A stretch of 64,000 nt of DNA. It comes from Burhinus oedicnemus. Its lineage: Eukaryota; Chordata; Aves; Charadriiformes; Burhinidae. The stretch is from contig VFFE01007646.1 in NCBI GenBank assembly GCA_008921705.1, positions 317,533 to 381,532 on the forward strand, given 5' to 3'. The notes below the pieces were generated by a model. That model saw only the letters and a list, made by a program, of their open reading frames with translations. It was not told the origin of the DNA and did no database searches. Below, piece after piece: positions 37,113 to 47,548 of the stretch (the first letter of the stretch is position 1; each line of letters opens with the position of its first letter). Made by a program: the position numbers and the translations under genes.

Positions 37113-37136
37113 CTCGAACAGCATCTAAGTAGTGAG
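37113..37136 (-). CDS. TENM1: TENM1 microexon, 24 nt, between EGF 7 and EGF 8 (splice site A)
   Basis: A 24-nt exon flanked by acceptor TTTTTTAAG and a near-perfect donor GAG|GTAAGT. Joined to the flanking exons in phase 1 it encodes AHYLDAVR (the first base of Ala comes from EGF 7, the last base starts the Asp of EGF 8). I recognise this octapeptide at this place in TENM1; TENM3 has a similar insert (AHYLDKIVK, from memory). Because 24 is a multiple of three, both inclusion (TIAHYLDAVRDGC) and skipping (TIDGC) keep the frame. The site is the known teneurin alternative splice site A, which lengthens the EGF 7-8 linker and affects dimer shape and ligand preference. The acceptor is weak (AAG instead of CAG or TAG) and lies behind a CU tract (GTTCTTTTCTTTTTTAAG) of the kind PTBP1 represses, while the donor is strong: a regulated-exon pattern. 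Tissue-dependent splicing is inferred. Confidence 0.92.
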
Positions 37137-37156
37137 CTTAAAAAAGAAAAGAACAA
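37137..37156 (-). promoter_or_regulatory. TENM1: Polypyrimidine tract with PTB-like motif before the microexon
   Basis: In transcript sense the tract reads TTTTGTTCTTTTCTTTTTTAAG up to the exon. UUCUU and CUUUUCUUU are typical PTBP1/2 binding words, and PTBP1 is known to repress many neural exons. The weak AAG acceptor would make exon use depend on such factors. Binding itself is inferred. Confidence 0.4.
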
Positions 37157-38273
37157 AACTGAGATGGATTGAACTTCTGTACCCAAATGAAAATACAGAC
37201 ACCGTTTGCTTGCGGCTTGCCGCCTGTTGGTTAGCTATAAAGTGTCTCCCTCTCCCTGCAGGCAGATCTCGTCCTGCCACCGTGATCAGAACACACGGCG
37301 CGTGCGATTGCTCTCCATTTGCTGACAAGCATGCAGAGGACAGCTTGGGCCACACCTGGCAGTGCCTACAACGTGAAGAGCAGCTCTATTTATCTTTTTA
37401 ATTATTTTGGTCCTTTTCTGGATTTGCTCTACACAGTCTTCAGAAAATTAGGCTGCCCCTCCCTTCACAAACCTAGTTCTTGATGTAGCAAATCCGATTT
37501 AGTAAATTCTAGAGCCAGTGAATGAATTCTCTTAAAATGATCAAGATAAAGATAAAACATTCTACTTTTTTTGCAAGAAGCAAGCACGAAAGCTTATGCT
37601 GCTTACCTCTGAAAATTAGATACCCTGCTATTAGAAACAATTAAAACCTTTATGAATAATCTTGCTTTGGGACATTTTAGGGTGAAACACTATTAGACTT
37701 TCCAGAAACCTGTTGTATTTCATTAAAAATATACTATTACATTTGTACAGTAGAGTAACGACTTCTAAAAAGATCTGAAAGCTTTACCTTATTAGGAATA
37801 TTGTTAGAAGCCAGCTATAGAAAAACCACCTCTAGTAATAAGGAAAATATGTAAATCCTCAGACACGAAGGCAAGAGATTTAATGCAAGAATTACTTAAG
37901 CTGAATAACAGCTTCATCCCCTCGCACCTTCTATTTCTTAAACATTTTTTCCTTCCTAACTCAAAGTTCACATATGAACACAACTCAAAGATATGTTAGG
38001 ACTGAGATATCTTTTTCTTTTGTGTGTTTTTGTGTTTTTTAAAAAATTAATTCATCAATGTTATTTCCTCTAAACAGAACGCTGTGTCGAGCTGCTATTC
38101 TGCGGGACAAGCAGGCTGCACCATCAGCGCAGAGACAACTTTTTACACCTGGCCTGATTCCGGGTCTCTGTTTCTCCAAAATGACTTGAATCAGGCCGAT
38201 GGCTAAGGCAGAGCTTTGTGTAACTGGTTCAGATTTTATGTATTTTATTTCTGGAGGTACAAAGCGCCCTTAC
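37137..38273 (-). other. TENM1: TENM1 intron (1.1 kb) upstream of the microexon
   Basis: The shortest intron in the window, between EGF 7 and the microexon. Next to the microexon it has the CU tract GTTCTTTTCTTTTTTAAG. No TGC motif, which the neural splicing factor SRRM4 favours, occurs in the 60 nt before the acceptor. No transposon was seen. Confidence 0.85.
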
Positions 38274-38459
38274 CAATGGTGCAGTGGTCCCCTTCCCATC
38301 CAGGGCTGCACTCACACTTCCCGTCCTTGCACTGGCCGTGTTCAGCGCAGTGAGAGTGGCAGGTACGTTCTTCACAGGTTGGTCCCACCCAACCCTCTTC
38401 ACACTGGCATATCCCTCTTGAACAGACACCATGGCTGCCACAGTCCAGGGTACAGAGCT
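38274..38459 (-). CDS. TENM1: TENM1 exon: EGF-like repeats 6 and 7
   Basis: This 186-nt exon (62 codons) is phase 1 to phase 1, with acceptor CTATGCAG and donor TTG|GTAAGG. It encodes two complete EGF-like repeats: [19 protein letters not shown] with the tail [11 protein letters not shown], then [19 protein letters not shown] with the tail [11 protein letters not shown]. Each has six cysteines and the aromatic-Gly turn typical of EGF folds. The repeats belong to the extracellular stalk that carries the globular head away from the membrane. The final G can join the microexon (giving Ala) or, if that is skipped, the EGF 8 exon (giving Asp), so this exon is the upstream partner of an alternative splicing choice. 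A long plus-strand open frame across the same bases (38199-38792) is only the antisense of this Cys-rich sequence. Confidence 0.95.
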
Positions 38460-40359
38460 CTGCATAGGATTACAAAAATACACAACGTGAAACAGCAATT
38501 TCCTACTGCAAATAGACTTTGCACCGCTTCCAAATTTAATCACTTCTCTACTAATATCACTCATCAATTGGATCAAACACGGGATTTCATCACCCGGTAC
38601 GGACCTTACACAATCTGGCTGCCTCCTTCTTTAGCAGTTACTTGCAAGATCATTGATTTGTTTGGGGTGGGGACTGCAAAAATGATGGCTTTGCATAGGG
38701 TAGGTGTCGTGGTTTGGGCCGGCCTGGCCACTGAGGCGAACGACAGATGCCCACGTTGGGTGCTGGTATGGGGGATGACGGTTAAAATATAAGTATGGGG
38801 AGGCTTCAGTAGTTAGAAGAGGCTTAGCTGTAAAGTAAAATGACTGAACAGAAAATTGGTTCTGTTTTCCCTCAAACCAGAACATTAGGGCAACGGGTCT
38901 AAAACAGACAAACATTGACACAAAAAAGTCCATCTCTTTTGACTGATTTCAGCTGAGGCCTTTAATAACAGCTTGCCATGTCTGTTCCCAGGTCCCACTG
39001 GCTCAGTTCTGAAATCTATTATGAACTCAAATATCGCAAGTTAGCTGAACAAAAGGATAAAGCTGCACATTAAATACATACAAGCAAAAGTCTTTGAGAT
39101 ATTCAGACATTTCTAGTGATGGCAAAATGGCCTTCACTTACAGTAAGAAAAGCCACCAGAAAGGTAACAGTGAGAAAGAAGAGGAGCAAGCACCCCGCTC
39201 TGATGGCAGTATACAACGTTACATGACCTACAGGCCATGCAGATCTACCTAGTTCTAAAACGGCTTTCAAGGATTAAAACCTTTTTCCTTCCTGACTCTC
39301 ATGAGTCAACTGCTACGGAACCAGAAAAGCCGTTTTGGGAAGACCGGGGTACCTCCTTCACTGCACTCAGAACAACTTCTCTACCTGGGCACTGTAGAAC
39401 ACCAGTTACCGTGAAGGGGAATGAAAAGTCCAGAATTGTTTCAATACATCACAATATGCCAATTGCAATTCTGCTTCCACTTAGACTAAAGTTGTTCTGC
39501 GAAAAGAATGGCTTCATTATAAAAAGGTTCCATGTAGTTTGAATTTATTTAGAATAATTAGTGTCAAGAGACAGAATTTGCTTGTTATTCTGCAATTAAC
39601 CTGCCACAGAAACATTTCCTCCTTCTTCCTCTCGGAAAGCAGCTGATAGCACTACAAGTGTAAGCCAAATAATCCTGTCTGCTCTGATTTCAAATGTCAG
39701 CGTTACATATTTAGTTGTGGCAAGATTTTTCCCTTGACAGATTTTAAACAATGATCATTTATACCTTGGAACTATTGTATATAAACAATCTTAAAAGCAT
39801 TTGTAGTGACAAATGCTGTCACTGTATATACCAAGCAAAGTTTTTAAAGTTTAAATTGAAATCTTATCAATTCCAATCATTTTAACACGAAGAAGAAAGC
39901 AGCACAGAAATGGGACTGCACAGTGACATCGCAGACGTGCCAGGCTCTGTCTTGAGTTACAGTCTAGCCCTTATTTTTCTTAATAGCCGGGGTGATGGCA
40001 CAGAGTGCTATCGAAAGAATCGGTGAGTGACGAACTGGAAGAGCACGGTCAATCTCAAAATCACCTGCAGAAGCAGAAGGCATGGTAGAGAACCTAAGAT
40101 AAAATTCAGTAAAAGAAACTGTGAAGTACTGTCCTGAGGAAGTCAAAATCGGCTACGTAAAAAATAATTAATTTTACTATTCAGACAGGGACTTGTCTTA
40201 TACTGGAGTACAAGACAAACATAATTATCTGATGATATTCCTGCAAAAGAGTATATAAGACAGGGAAAGAGACTGCACTGCTATATTCAAATGAAAAAAT
40301 GTGCTGAGCCTGGGGCATCATCCCTTAGAAAGACTTGATTGCTGCCCGCTGATCATGTA

Positions 40360-40665
40360 TTAATCTAATGCTTCATGCCTCGGACTGCCTGCCTGCAGGT
40401 ACTGGGAAGGATTTCTTCCCCCTTGCTGCATAATTTGGCTTGGCTTCTTTGTTTTTGTTACTTGTTTGTTCCTTGGAAACCTGGGAGACTGCTCACAGGA
40501 CCACAGGGGAGACTTGCTCTGTTATTTCGTCAGTACTGAAGTCGCCCAAATACTTGCTTCTATGTTCAACAAGTAAACTGATCCCACTGGATCACCCCCA
40601 GGCCAGACTGGCAGAGGACCACTGGTATTATTTAAACCTATCTTTGTAGCTTGGGGCACGGGCTA
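40360..40665 (+). mobile_element. Possible ancient CR1 3' fragment, plus orientation
   Basis: CATGCCTCGG near 40374, CTGGGAAGGATTTCTTCCCC at about 40402, GCTGCATAATTTGGCT just after it, and AGGACCACTGGTATTATTTA near 40615 follow the order of the 3' untranslated region of some CR1 subfamilies (GGAAGGAATTTTTTCCCC...ATAATTGGCT...GGACCACTGGTCTGA). It is strongly diverged. The call rests on remembered consensus only. Confidence 0.4.
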
Positions 40666-43122
40666 ACTCCTGAGAATTAAATCTAACAAATTACCTGCTA
40701 CTTCAAGGATTTAGGCTGCTAGAGGGATGCCTTTGATCTCTCCTGATCTCCCTCTAGTTCTTTATAATTATTGCTTTTGGTATTTTACTGTAAGCGGCAA
40801 AGATTGTTAAGAGGATTTTAAGAAATATTCTGTAGTTTACACTATGCTGGTGTAAGTGGAGTAGATGTTTGCTTTGAGCCTTCTGGATTGAGTGTCTGCT
40901 ACATCGTTTTTTGCTGTTGTGGGACTGGCTTAGTGCAAGTGATGCCAAAACTTCAGGGAATATTGTAGGCATCAGTAGCCAGAAGTGCCAGTGTAGGCTG
41001 GAACGGCTGAAGTGGGGAAACAAAGTGATGCACAGAGCTTCCGATCGTGTCGGCAGCTCGAGCAGCTCCCACCACTTCTCTACTTGTAAATAAAAGAACC
41101 AGCTGTGGAAAACCTTGAACACATTCCTACCCATGGCATGCACGCCTGCCTCACCTCTCTCTGTCTACCCAGCAGAATCTAATCACAACAATCTCATCTT
41201 CCAAACAAACAAAAGAAATAGCAGCACGGAGCCGAAGGCAATGTAGGCACATCCCTACCACAGGGACATAATCTCGCACACGTTCCTATTTTACAACCCC
41301 AAAATTAAGTGGATCTTAAAATTTTTGAAAGTTTTTCATTGTTTTCCCCATGTTTCACACAAGGAATACAATGTTTAAACACTATTTAAGCTCCTAAATT
41401 CAATCAGATTAATGAAGCGGAGATACAAGTTTTCCTGTCTCACCAAAAAATACCCTAGACCAGTCAGTACACAGTCTTTACTCACAAGGCTCCTTTTCTT
41501 TTTTAATTCTATTTTCCACGTAAGACCATATACAGCCAAACAAATTTTCCTTTATTTTTTGCCTGTTGGAATACAGTGGCTTCCTCTGTCCCAACCACAC
41601 AAGTTGGGCACAAGTTCTGGACCCCAAACTGGCTCTGTGTGATAGGACATGTTAGGTTAGTTGTCCTGCACCCAGCTATTCACTTTTCACACCCCATTCC
41701 TCCCAGCACAGTAACCAGATACCAGTAACTGAGTAAAAAGTGTTACCAAGAAGACGTGTATCAAACCTGTTCCGGCACAGGAATGCTGGAGTGATCTTAC
41801 CTAGCTCTTGCCTTTCCTTCTAGTAATGCATTTTTTCCCCCAAATATTTAATCTAAATCTTCTTTGATGCAAATCAAAACCAATTCTGTAAGCACCGGCT
41901 GTAATGAAAGCTGGTTTCTTAGTTTGGACCAGGCACTTTCCTCAGTTACCCTCGTTGTCCTGCTGCTCAGCCAACTCCTACTTCATGGTCACTGAGGCCA
42001 ATCTTGAGACTTACATTTGTTTTGGTGATTTAATATGAGGCTTCAGAAATGCTGTTTACTGTGATAATGTATTCTTCTGCCATGCAAATCCAAGATTCTC
42101 CCCAGACTTCTCACACAAAGCAAGGGAAATCAAGCCTAACGTCATCCTATTAATGCTGCGGTAGTACACGCAGCTTTAATCCACAGCTAATTCCAACAAC
42201 TAAGTTTGAAAAAAAGCATTATCAGTTCAGGTCGTCCTGTTTTTAAATGCAAAACAATTTCTTAGCTCCTCCTGTAGATAAACAAGTACAGAAATATCAG
42301 CATAGCAGGGAGCCGCGTTAGCATCTGTGTTTGTGTCGAGAGAGTGGGTTTCCACAGCAGATTAGGCAAAATGAGATACTCGAGTGAGTGGACGGTGACC
42401 GAATGCAATGGGAAACAATGCAGTAACTTGAAATCGGTAAACAGCTTCAAACAAAGCTGATGCGGTAAAAATTTAGACAGCACTGAAGTCGGACAGCAAG
42501 TCAGATATCGTGCGACTGTTCTACTCAATGAAGCATCTTCCTCCTTTCACAGCAGTTGGTCCTAACAGGACTCAGAAGCACCCCAAAATGCAGCGGGTGC
42601 TCCACAAGGGGCCAGCAGAGCCAGGCGAGGGCTCTGAGCTGTGGCTAGTTGCAGCCCTTGAGCCAGCCGGTGCTGTCACCCCTGACTGAAACGGATGTTC
42701 CACTCCCCCTCCTCTCCATCCATCTCCTGGCTCTGTGGTCCCTGCCTGGAGCTTATCATCTGAAACTGTGCTGAGCTGATTCAGATAATGAAACTGGCTG
42801 ATAATTATTCAGTTTATTTTCCTGGGTTAATACCTGACAGCTTGCTGAGCTCAATCAGCCCAGTGAGGGATCAAAGAAGCAACACAGGCAGGGCAAGGCA
42901 GGAGATGCAGATCACAGCCTGGATGGGGACTGTCCTGCTGAGGAGCCACAAGCTGTGCCATCCTCTGACTGCAAAGGACAAGGGCAAGGGGGAGATGACT
43001 TAGGTAAGAAGGGAGGCAGGTGACAAGAGGTTATAGCTTGGATTAGAAGAGTTAACTCAGGGGCATTCTATCGCAAGCCTTTAGTTACGCTGTCACATTA
43101 ATTGCCCATCATTCTCATGATG

Positions 43123-43174
43123 TACAGTCCAACACAGTTGAGGGCATTTAACGAATTGTGTGTGTTGGACTGTA
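43123..43174. repeat. Perfect 14-bp inverted repeat with 24-nt loop
   Basis: TACAGTCCAACACA (43123-43136) and its exact reverse complement TGTGTTGGACTGTA (43161-43174) can fold into a 14-bp stem with a 24-nt loop on either strand. The arms stop abruptly on both sides. It could be a small foldback element, a structured intronic RNA or chance. The stem is short for a microRNA precursor. Confidence 0.7.
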
Positions 43175-45229
43175 GAGCCTGTTTAGGCTTGTAGGCTGGC
43201 ACAAAAGCCATCTCTTCTCTCCCACTCCTTGTCCCTGTTTGGTGGGACAGACGCCTGCCCAGCTTGCCCACATGATTTCTACACACATCCTGTGGAGCGT
43301 GGTGGGTTGAAGGCTGGTCTGTGGCTAAGAGACCAGATCCTCAGTAGACGTGAATTTTCATGGCTCCCACAAAACCAGAGTCACCCTAATTCACAGTAAT
43401 TTATGGCCCTCTTTCAGTTTCTGTACCTGTATACTTTGCAATCAAAACAAGGTTCTCCAAGCGTAGGGCTGGAAAGTTAATTTTGTTATTTAAAAAAAAA
43501 AGCTCAGCTGTGCAGGCTCACTGCAAGCAACGTGCTGCCAAATTGCTGGGAGCTGGCCTCAACTGACCCCTGCAGTTTCTTACAGACTTTCACGAAATAC
43601 AGTCTCTACCAAGTCTAAAATTCAGAGTCCTTAGACTTAAACCAATTAAGGAGACTTAAAAAAATGTTCAACTCAGTCTAGAATTTTTACTGACATGTCT
43701 TTAATTCTGAATGCTCATTAATTTTATTGGAAGAAGGCAAATGTGAGCTATGGAGCATTATTTGTACATATTCTTGAGAAGGAGACAAATACGTTGATCA
43801 TCCCTGAGCTAATCTAAAAAGCATTAAAAATTCACTCCACACTCTTCATTTTAATTACCTAAGTCAACAATGAGTTCTTTCAAATGTATTTTATAATAAG
43901 TTTTTACTTATGTGATGTGAAAAGGGAAATTAAAGCTAAATATTTTATAATTTGTAATGATAAGGGAAGATTTTAATGTTAATTTGACATGTTTCAGAAA
44001 TAACTCTCAGAAAACCATGCTAAGACTACAAAAATATATGTAAACAAAAGTGGTCAAATACTTAGTACAAAAACACTTTCATTTTACTTTTCTTCACATT
44101 CAGTGGTGAGTCTTGCTCTACAGACAGTCTAAACCTTAAGTATCATACTAATAATTTTGCTCTCCATTTTTTAATAAGTGGTTTTCCATAAAGATTAGAA
44201 ATTAATCTGTCCTGACTTTCACCCAATAAGCTTGACTGCTAGAGGCAGCAAAAAAATCACCTATCTAGGCCTAATAAAGAAAGTTTTTTCAATTTAAATA
44301 TACATTGCATTTAATAAGCTTGCATGATAATTTCAACAATGTTCTTCAGCTTTTTAAATTACCTTCCTGCTGTGTCCTGGAGACAACTCTGTTCTAGCTT
44401 TCATTTTCAGCAACTGACTTTATTAATATAATTTTTTACACCGCAAAAAAGTTCAAAAATTTAAAGTTTTAGGAATTTCAAAAGCACTTGAGCTATTATT
44501 TTTTCAGTAAAACCTAACGGAAAGTTGTTCCCACTAAAGAAGGTTACCAGAGAGAGCGCACTATAGAGGTTTAATGTAGATATCAAGTTTTATGGTACAG
44601 CTTATATTATCTTCCCAATTTAAATAAACTCCTTTGGCAATCTGGATGTTACAAGTGCATCTGATCTAGGCTTCTCTAACAGCATCACAGTATGTCAGTC
44701 AGGTGTGCAATTTTTTACATTCCTAGCCAACCACAGCTATGCCAATAAACCATCAAGCTAGGGACACTCTTGCTACAGAGGCAACACGGAAGTATTACTT
44801 GGGCTACGCCAGTATTCAGTGGCACCTGCTCTTCAAGCCCGAGCTGGAAATCAAAGGGACTTGGAAACATCTGCAAAACAGTCTTTGGCTGTCAGCTGCC
44901 AGGTTTTGTGAACATGTTTCCTCTGGCAAACAGAAATCGGGTTCCTGCGTGAAAGAGGCAGCGAAGGTGCATTCCCCAACAATTACTGCTCCACCTTATC
45001 CCTATCCTTCACGCCATCAAGCAACACTTGATGGGAAAAATGCCACAGAACATTACATGAAATTTGGTACAATCAAAAATAAATCAATACGATAGATCAT
45101 CACCGAATGACTGACAACTGTTTGGGGGAAAAAAAAAAAGCCTCTACTGTCAGAATACTAAAATAACACAGAGTTCTGACATGTATCTACATGCAGAGCT
45201 CAGTTTACCTATTTTAATGTAGATTTACA

Positions 45230-45480
45230 GAAAACAGAGGGGCAAAGGACTTGACATGATCATCTATTCTTCCTTGTTCCAAATTAAATCATATGTGGCA
45301 TGCCTTAAAAAGCTCCCAGCAACAGAGAACCTACAACAGGACTAGGTAACCCATACCACCACCAGACTATCTTCACAGACAAATATTCTCTCAATCTAAA
45401 TTTCTCTTGCTGCAATACTTCTTGTCCTTCTCTCCATGCATCGCACGCTTACATCTGACAATGAAATATAATAAAGGTCA
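45230..45480 (-). mobile_element. Ancient CR1 LINE 3' fragment, minus orientation
   Basis: The plus strand has CAACAGAGAACCTACAACAG, then TAGGTAACCCATACCACCAC, CTCTCAATCTAAATTTCTCT and TGCTGCAATACTTCTTGTCC. This is the block order of reverse-complemented old CR1 3' regions (GATTCCACAACCTCCCTAGG...CCTAAACCTCCCTTGCTGC...ACTTCTTGTCC). It is diverged and 5' truncated, with approximate limits. Confidence 0.6.
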
Positions 45481-46439
45481 TCTCACAATACCACAACAAT
45501 TTGTGAGTTTGAGTGGTTTGTTATATTTGTGTGAATAAATTCAAAGCAACGCTTTAATTTAGTTAAGTGAACACTGCAAAACTATTGCACTGAATTTATT
45601 CTCACATATACCTCCAAAATCATTTCCACAGTCATTTCCAAAGATTCTGCTCTTGCACGAAGTGGGACTTGGTGGCCCATCCCAACAAAAGACACAGAGT
45701 GAGATTCATCTCACCCAACTTGAGACATTTGTCTGAAATAGTTTTCTTTTACAGTCTGTTATCAGATACAATGTTTAAATTTATTCAGCTACAGGTATTT
45801 ATCCTTTCTGACACTGTCATGAAGCAAGAGACTACAGCAAGCATATAAAGCTATGTTAAGTAAAAGAGGAATGATTTTGGAAAAAGTCTCATGGAGAAAA
45901 CAGGTCCTACTCCGAACCATATTTGTGCTCATTTCTGGCTCTGAATGATGTTAGAGAAGCTCGTAAGATATTACAACAATTTACAGTTTTCTGTGCACTA
46001 CAGAAACTTGTGGACATTCCTTAAACTCCTTAAATTTCATTCTTTCATGTCTCTTCTTGATACCTTCTATTACTCAGACTCGTATTAAGTAACCCATTTC
46101 CCTCATGATTACATGACTGATACCCTGTTTCCTATTTTCTCTTCAGTAGGTCTATTGGTTTTGCTATGAAATAAATTAGTGATTGCAGTAAATAACCTTT
46201 TGGGTGGTCTCACCGGCAACTGAAAAATAGCACAGCTGAAATCACTCTAACTGAATAAAGGATCAATCCTGGCTCTCTTCTTCATGTTATGAACTGCATT
46301 ATCCCAGGAGGTGTTCTACTGGGAGGCAATGAGGCACTTCAGGAGGTTGGGTCTTCCTCAGAGAGACAGGAGTTGCAGAAAAGTACTATTGAATAGTCAG
46401 TGTCTTCAGAACAAAATGCGGCAATCTAAACTTCACACA

Positions 46440-47548
46440 GCCTGACACCGTTTCCCACAGCATTTTCCTGGAGAAACTGGCGGTTGATGGCTGGGATGGG
46501 CATACTCTTCACTGGGTAAAAAACTAGCTGGATGGCCAGGCCCGTACAGTTGTGGTGAAGGGAGTAAAATCCAGTTGGTGGCCGGTCACAAGTGGTGTTC
46601 CCCAGGGCTCAGTATTGGGGCCAGTTCCATTTAATATCTTTATCAATGATATGGATGAGGGGATTAAGTGCACCCTCAGTAAGTTTGCAGAGGACACCAA
46701 GTTGGGCAGGAGTGTTGATGTGCTGGAGGGTAGGAAGGCTCTGCAGAGGGATCTGGACAGGCTGAACTGATGGGCCAAGGCCAATGGTATGAGGTTCAAC
46801 AAGGTCAAGTACCAGGTCCTGCACTTGGGTCACAACCACCCCATGCAGCGCTACAGGCTTGGGGAAGAGTGGCTGGAAAGCTGCCTGGCAGAAAAGGCCC
46901 TGGGGGTGCTGGCTGACAGCCAGCTGAATATGAGCCAGCAGTGTGCCCAGGTGGCCAAGAAGGCCAACAGCATCCTGGCTTGTATCAGCAATAGTGTGGC
47001 CAGCAAGACTAGAGAAGTGATCATCCCCCTGTACTCAGCACTGGTGAGGCCTCACCTCCAATACTGTGTTCAGTTTTGGACCTCTCACAACACGAGAGAC
47101 GTTGAGGTGCTGGAGCGTGTCCAGAGAAGGGCAACAAAGCTGGTGAAGGGTCTGGAGCACAAGTCTTCTAAGGAGCGGCTGAGGAAACTGGGGTGTTTAG
47201 CCTGGAGAAAAGGAGGCTGAGGGGAGACCTTATCACTACAACTACCTGAAAGGAGGTTGTAGAGAGGTGGGGGTCAGTCTCTTCTCCCAAGTAACAAGTG
47301 ATAGGACAAGGGGAAATGGCTCAAGTTGCACCGGAGGAGGTTTAGGATGGATATTAGGAAAAATTTCTTCACTGAAGAAGCATTGGAACAGGCTGCCCAG
47401 GGAAGTGGTTGAGTTGCCATCCCTGGAGACATGTAGATGTGGCACTTAGGGACATGATTTAGTGGTGGACTTGGCAGTGTTAGGTTTACGGTTGGACTCG
47501 ATGATCTTAAAGGTTTTTTCCAACCTAAATGATTCCATGATTCTATTA
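46440..47548 (+). mobile_element. CR1 LINE, 5'-truncated, well preserved
   Basis: About 1.1 kb with clear CR1 sequence from GACACCGTTTCCCACAGCAT to the 3' end GGTTGGACTCGATGATCTTA and the terminal CATGATTCTATTATT. It keeps the last part of the reverse transcriptase ([20 protein letters not shown], then [11 protein letters not shown]) and the C-terminal region ([20 protein letters not shown], then [11 protein letters not shown] and [18 protein letters not shown]). It is inactive: 5' truncated, with in-frame stops at 46525-46527 (TAG) and 46768-46770 (TGA), and the catalytic FADD motif reads FAED. Low divergence from the consensus I remember suggests a fairly recent insertion. Antisense to TENM1. 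Confidence 0.93.

Noticed and set aside
38199..38792. A 197-codon open frame on the plus strand, the longest in the window
   Set aside because: It runs antisense to the EGF 6-7 exon and its peptide is the complement of Cys-rich coding sequence. It has no family resemblance and is fully explained by the real exon.
40754..41143. A 129-codon minus-strand frame
   Set aside because: Adjacent to a CR1 relic, no domain, no splice support. Probably chance.
45601..45705. On the minus strand GGAAATGATTTTGGAG|GTATATG resembles the end and donor of the EGF 8 exon, suggesting an extra exon
   Set aside because: The upstream sequence does not give an EGF repeat, stop codons interrupt the relevant frame, and no acceptor fits. 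The likeness is limited to about 25 bases.
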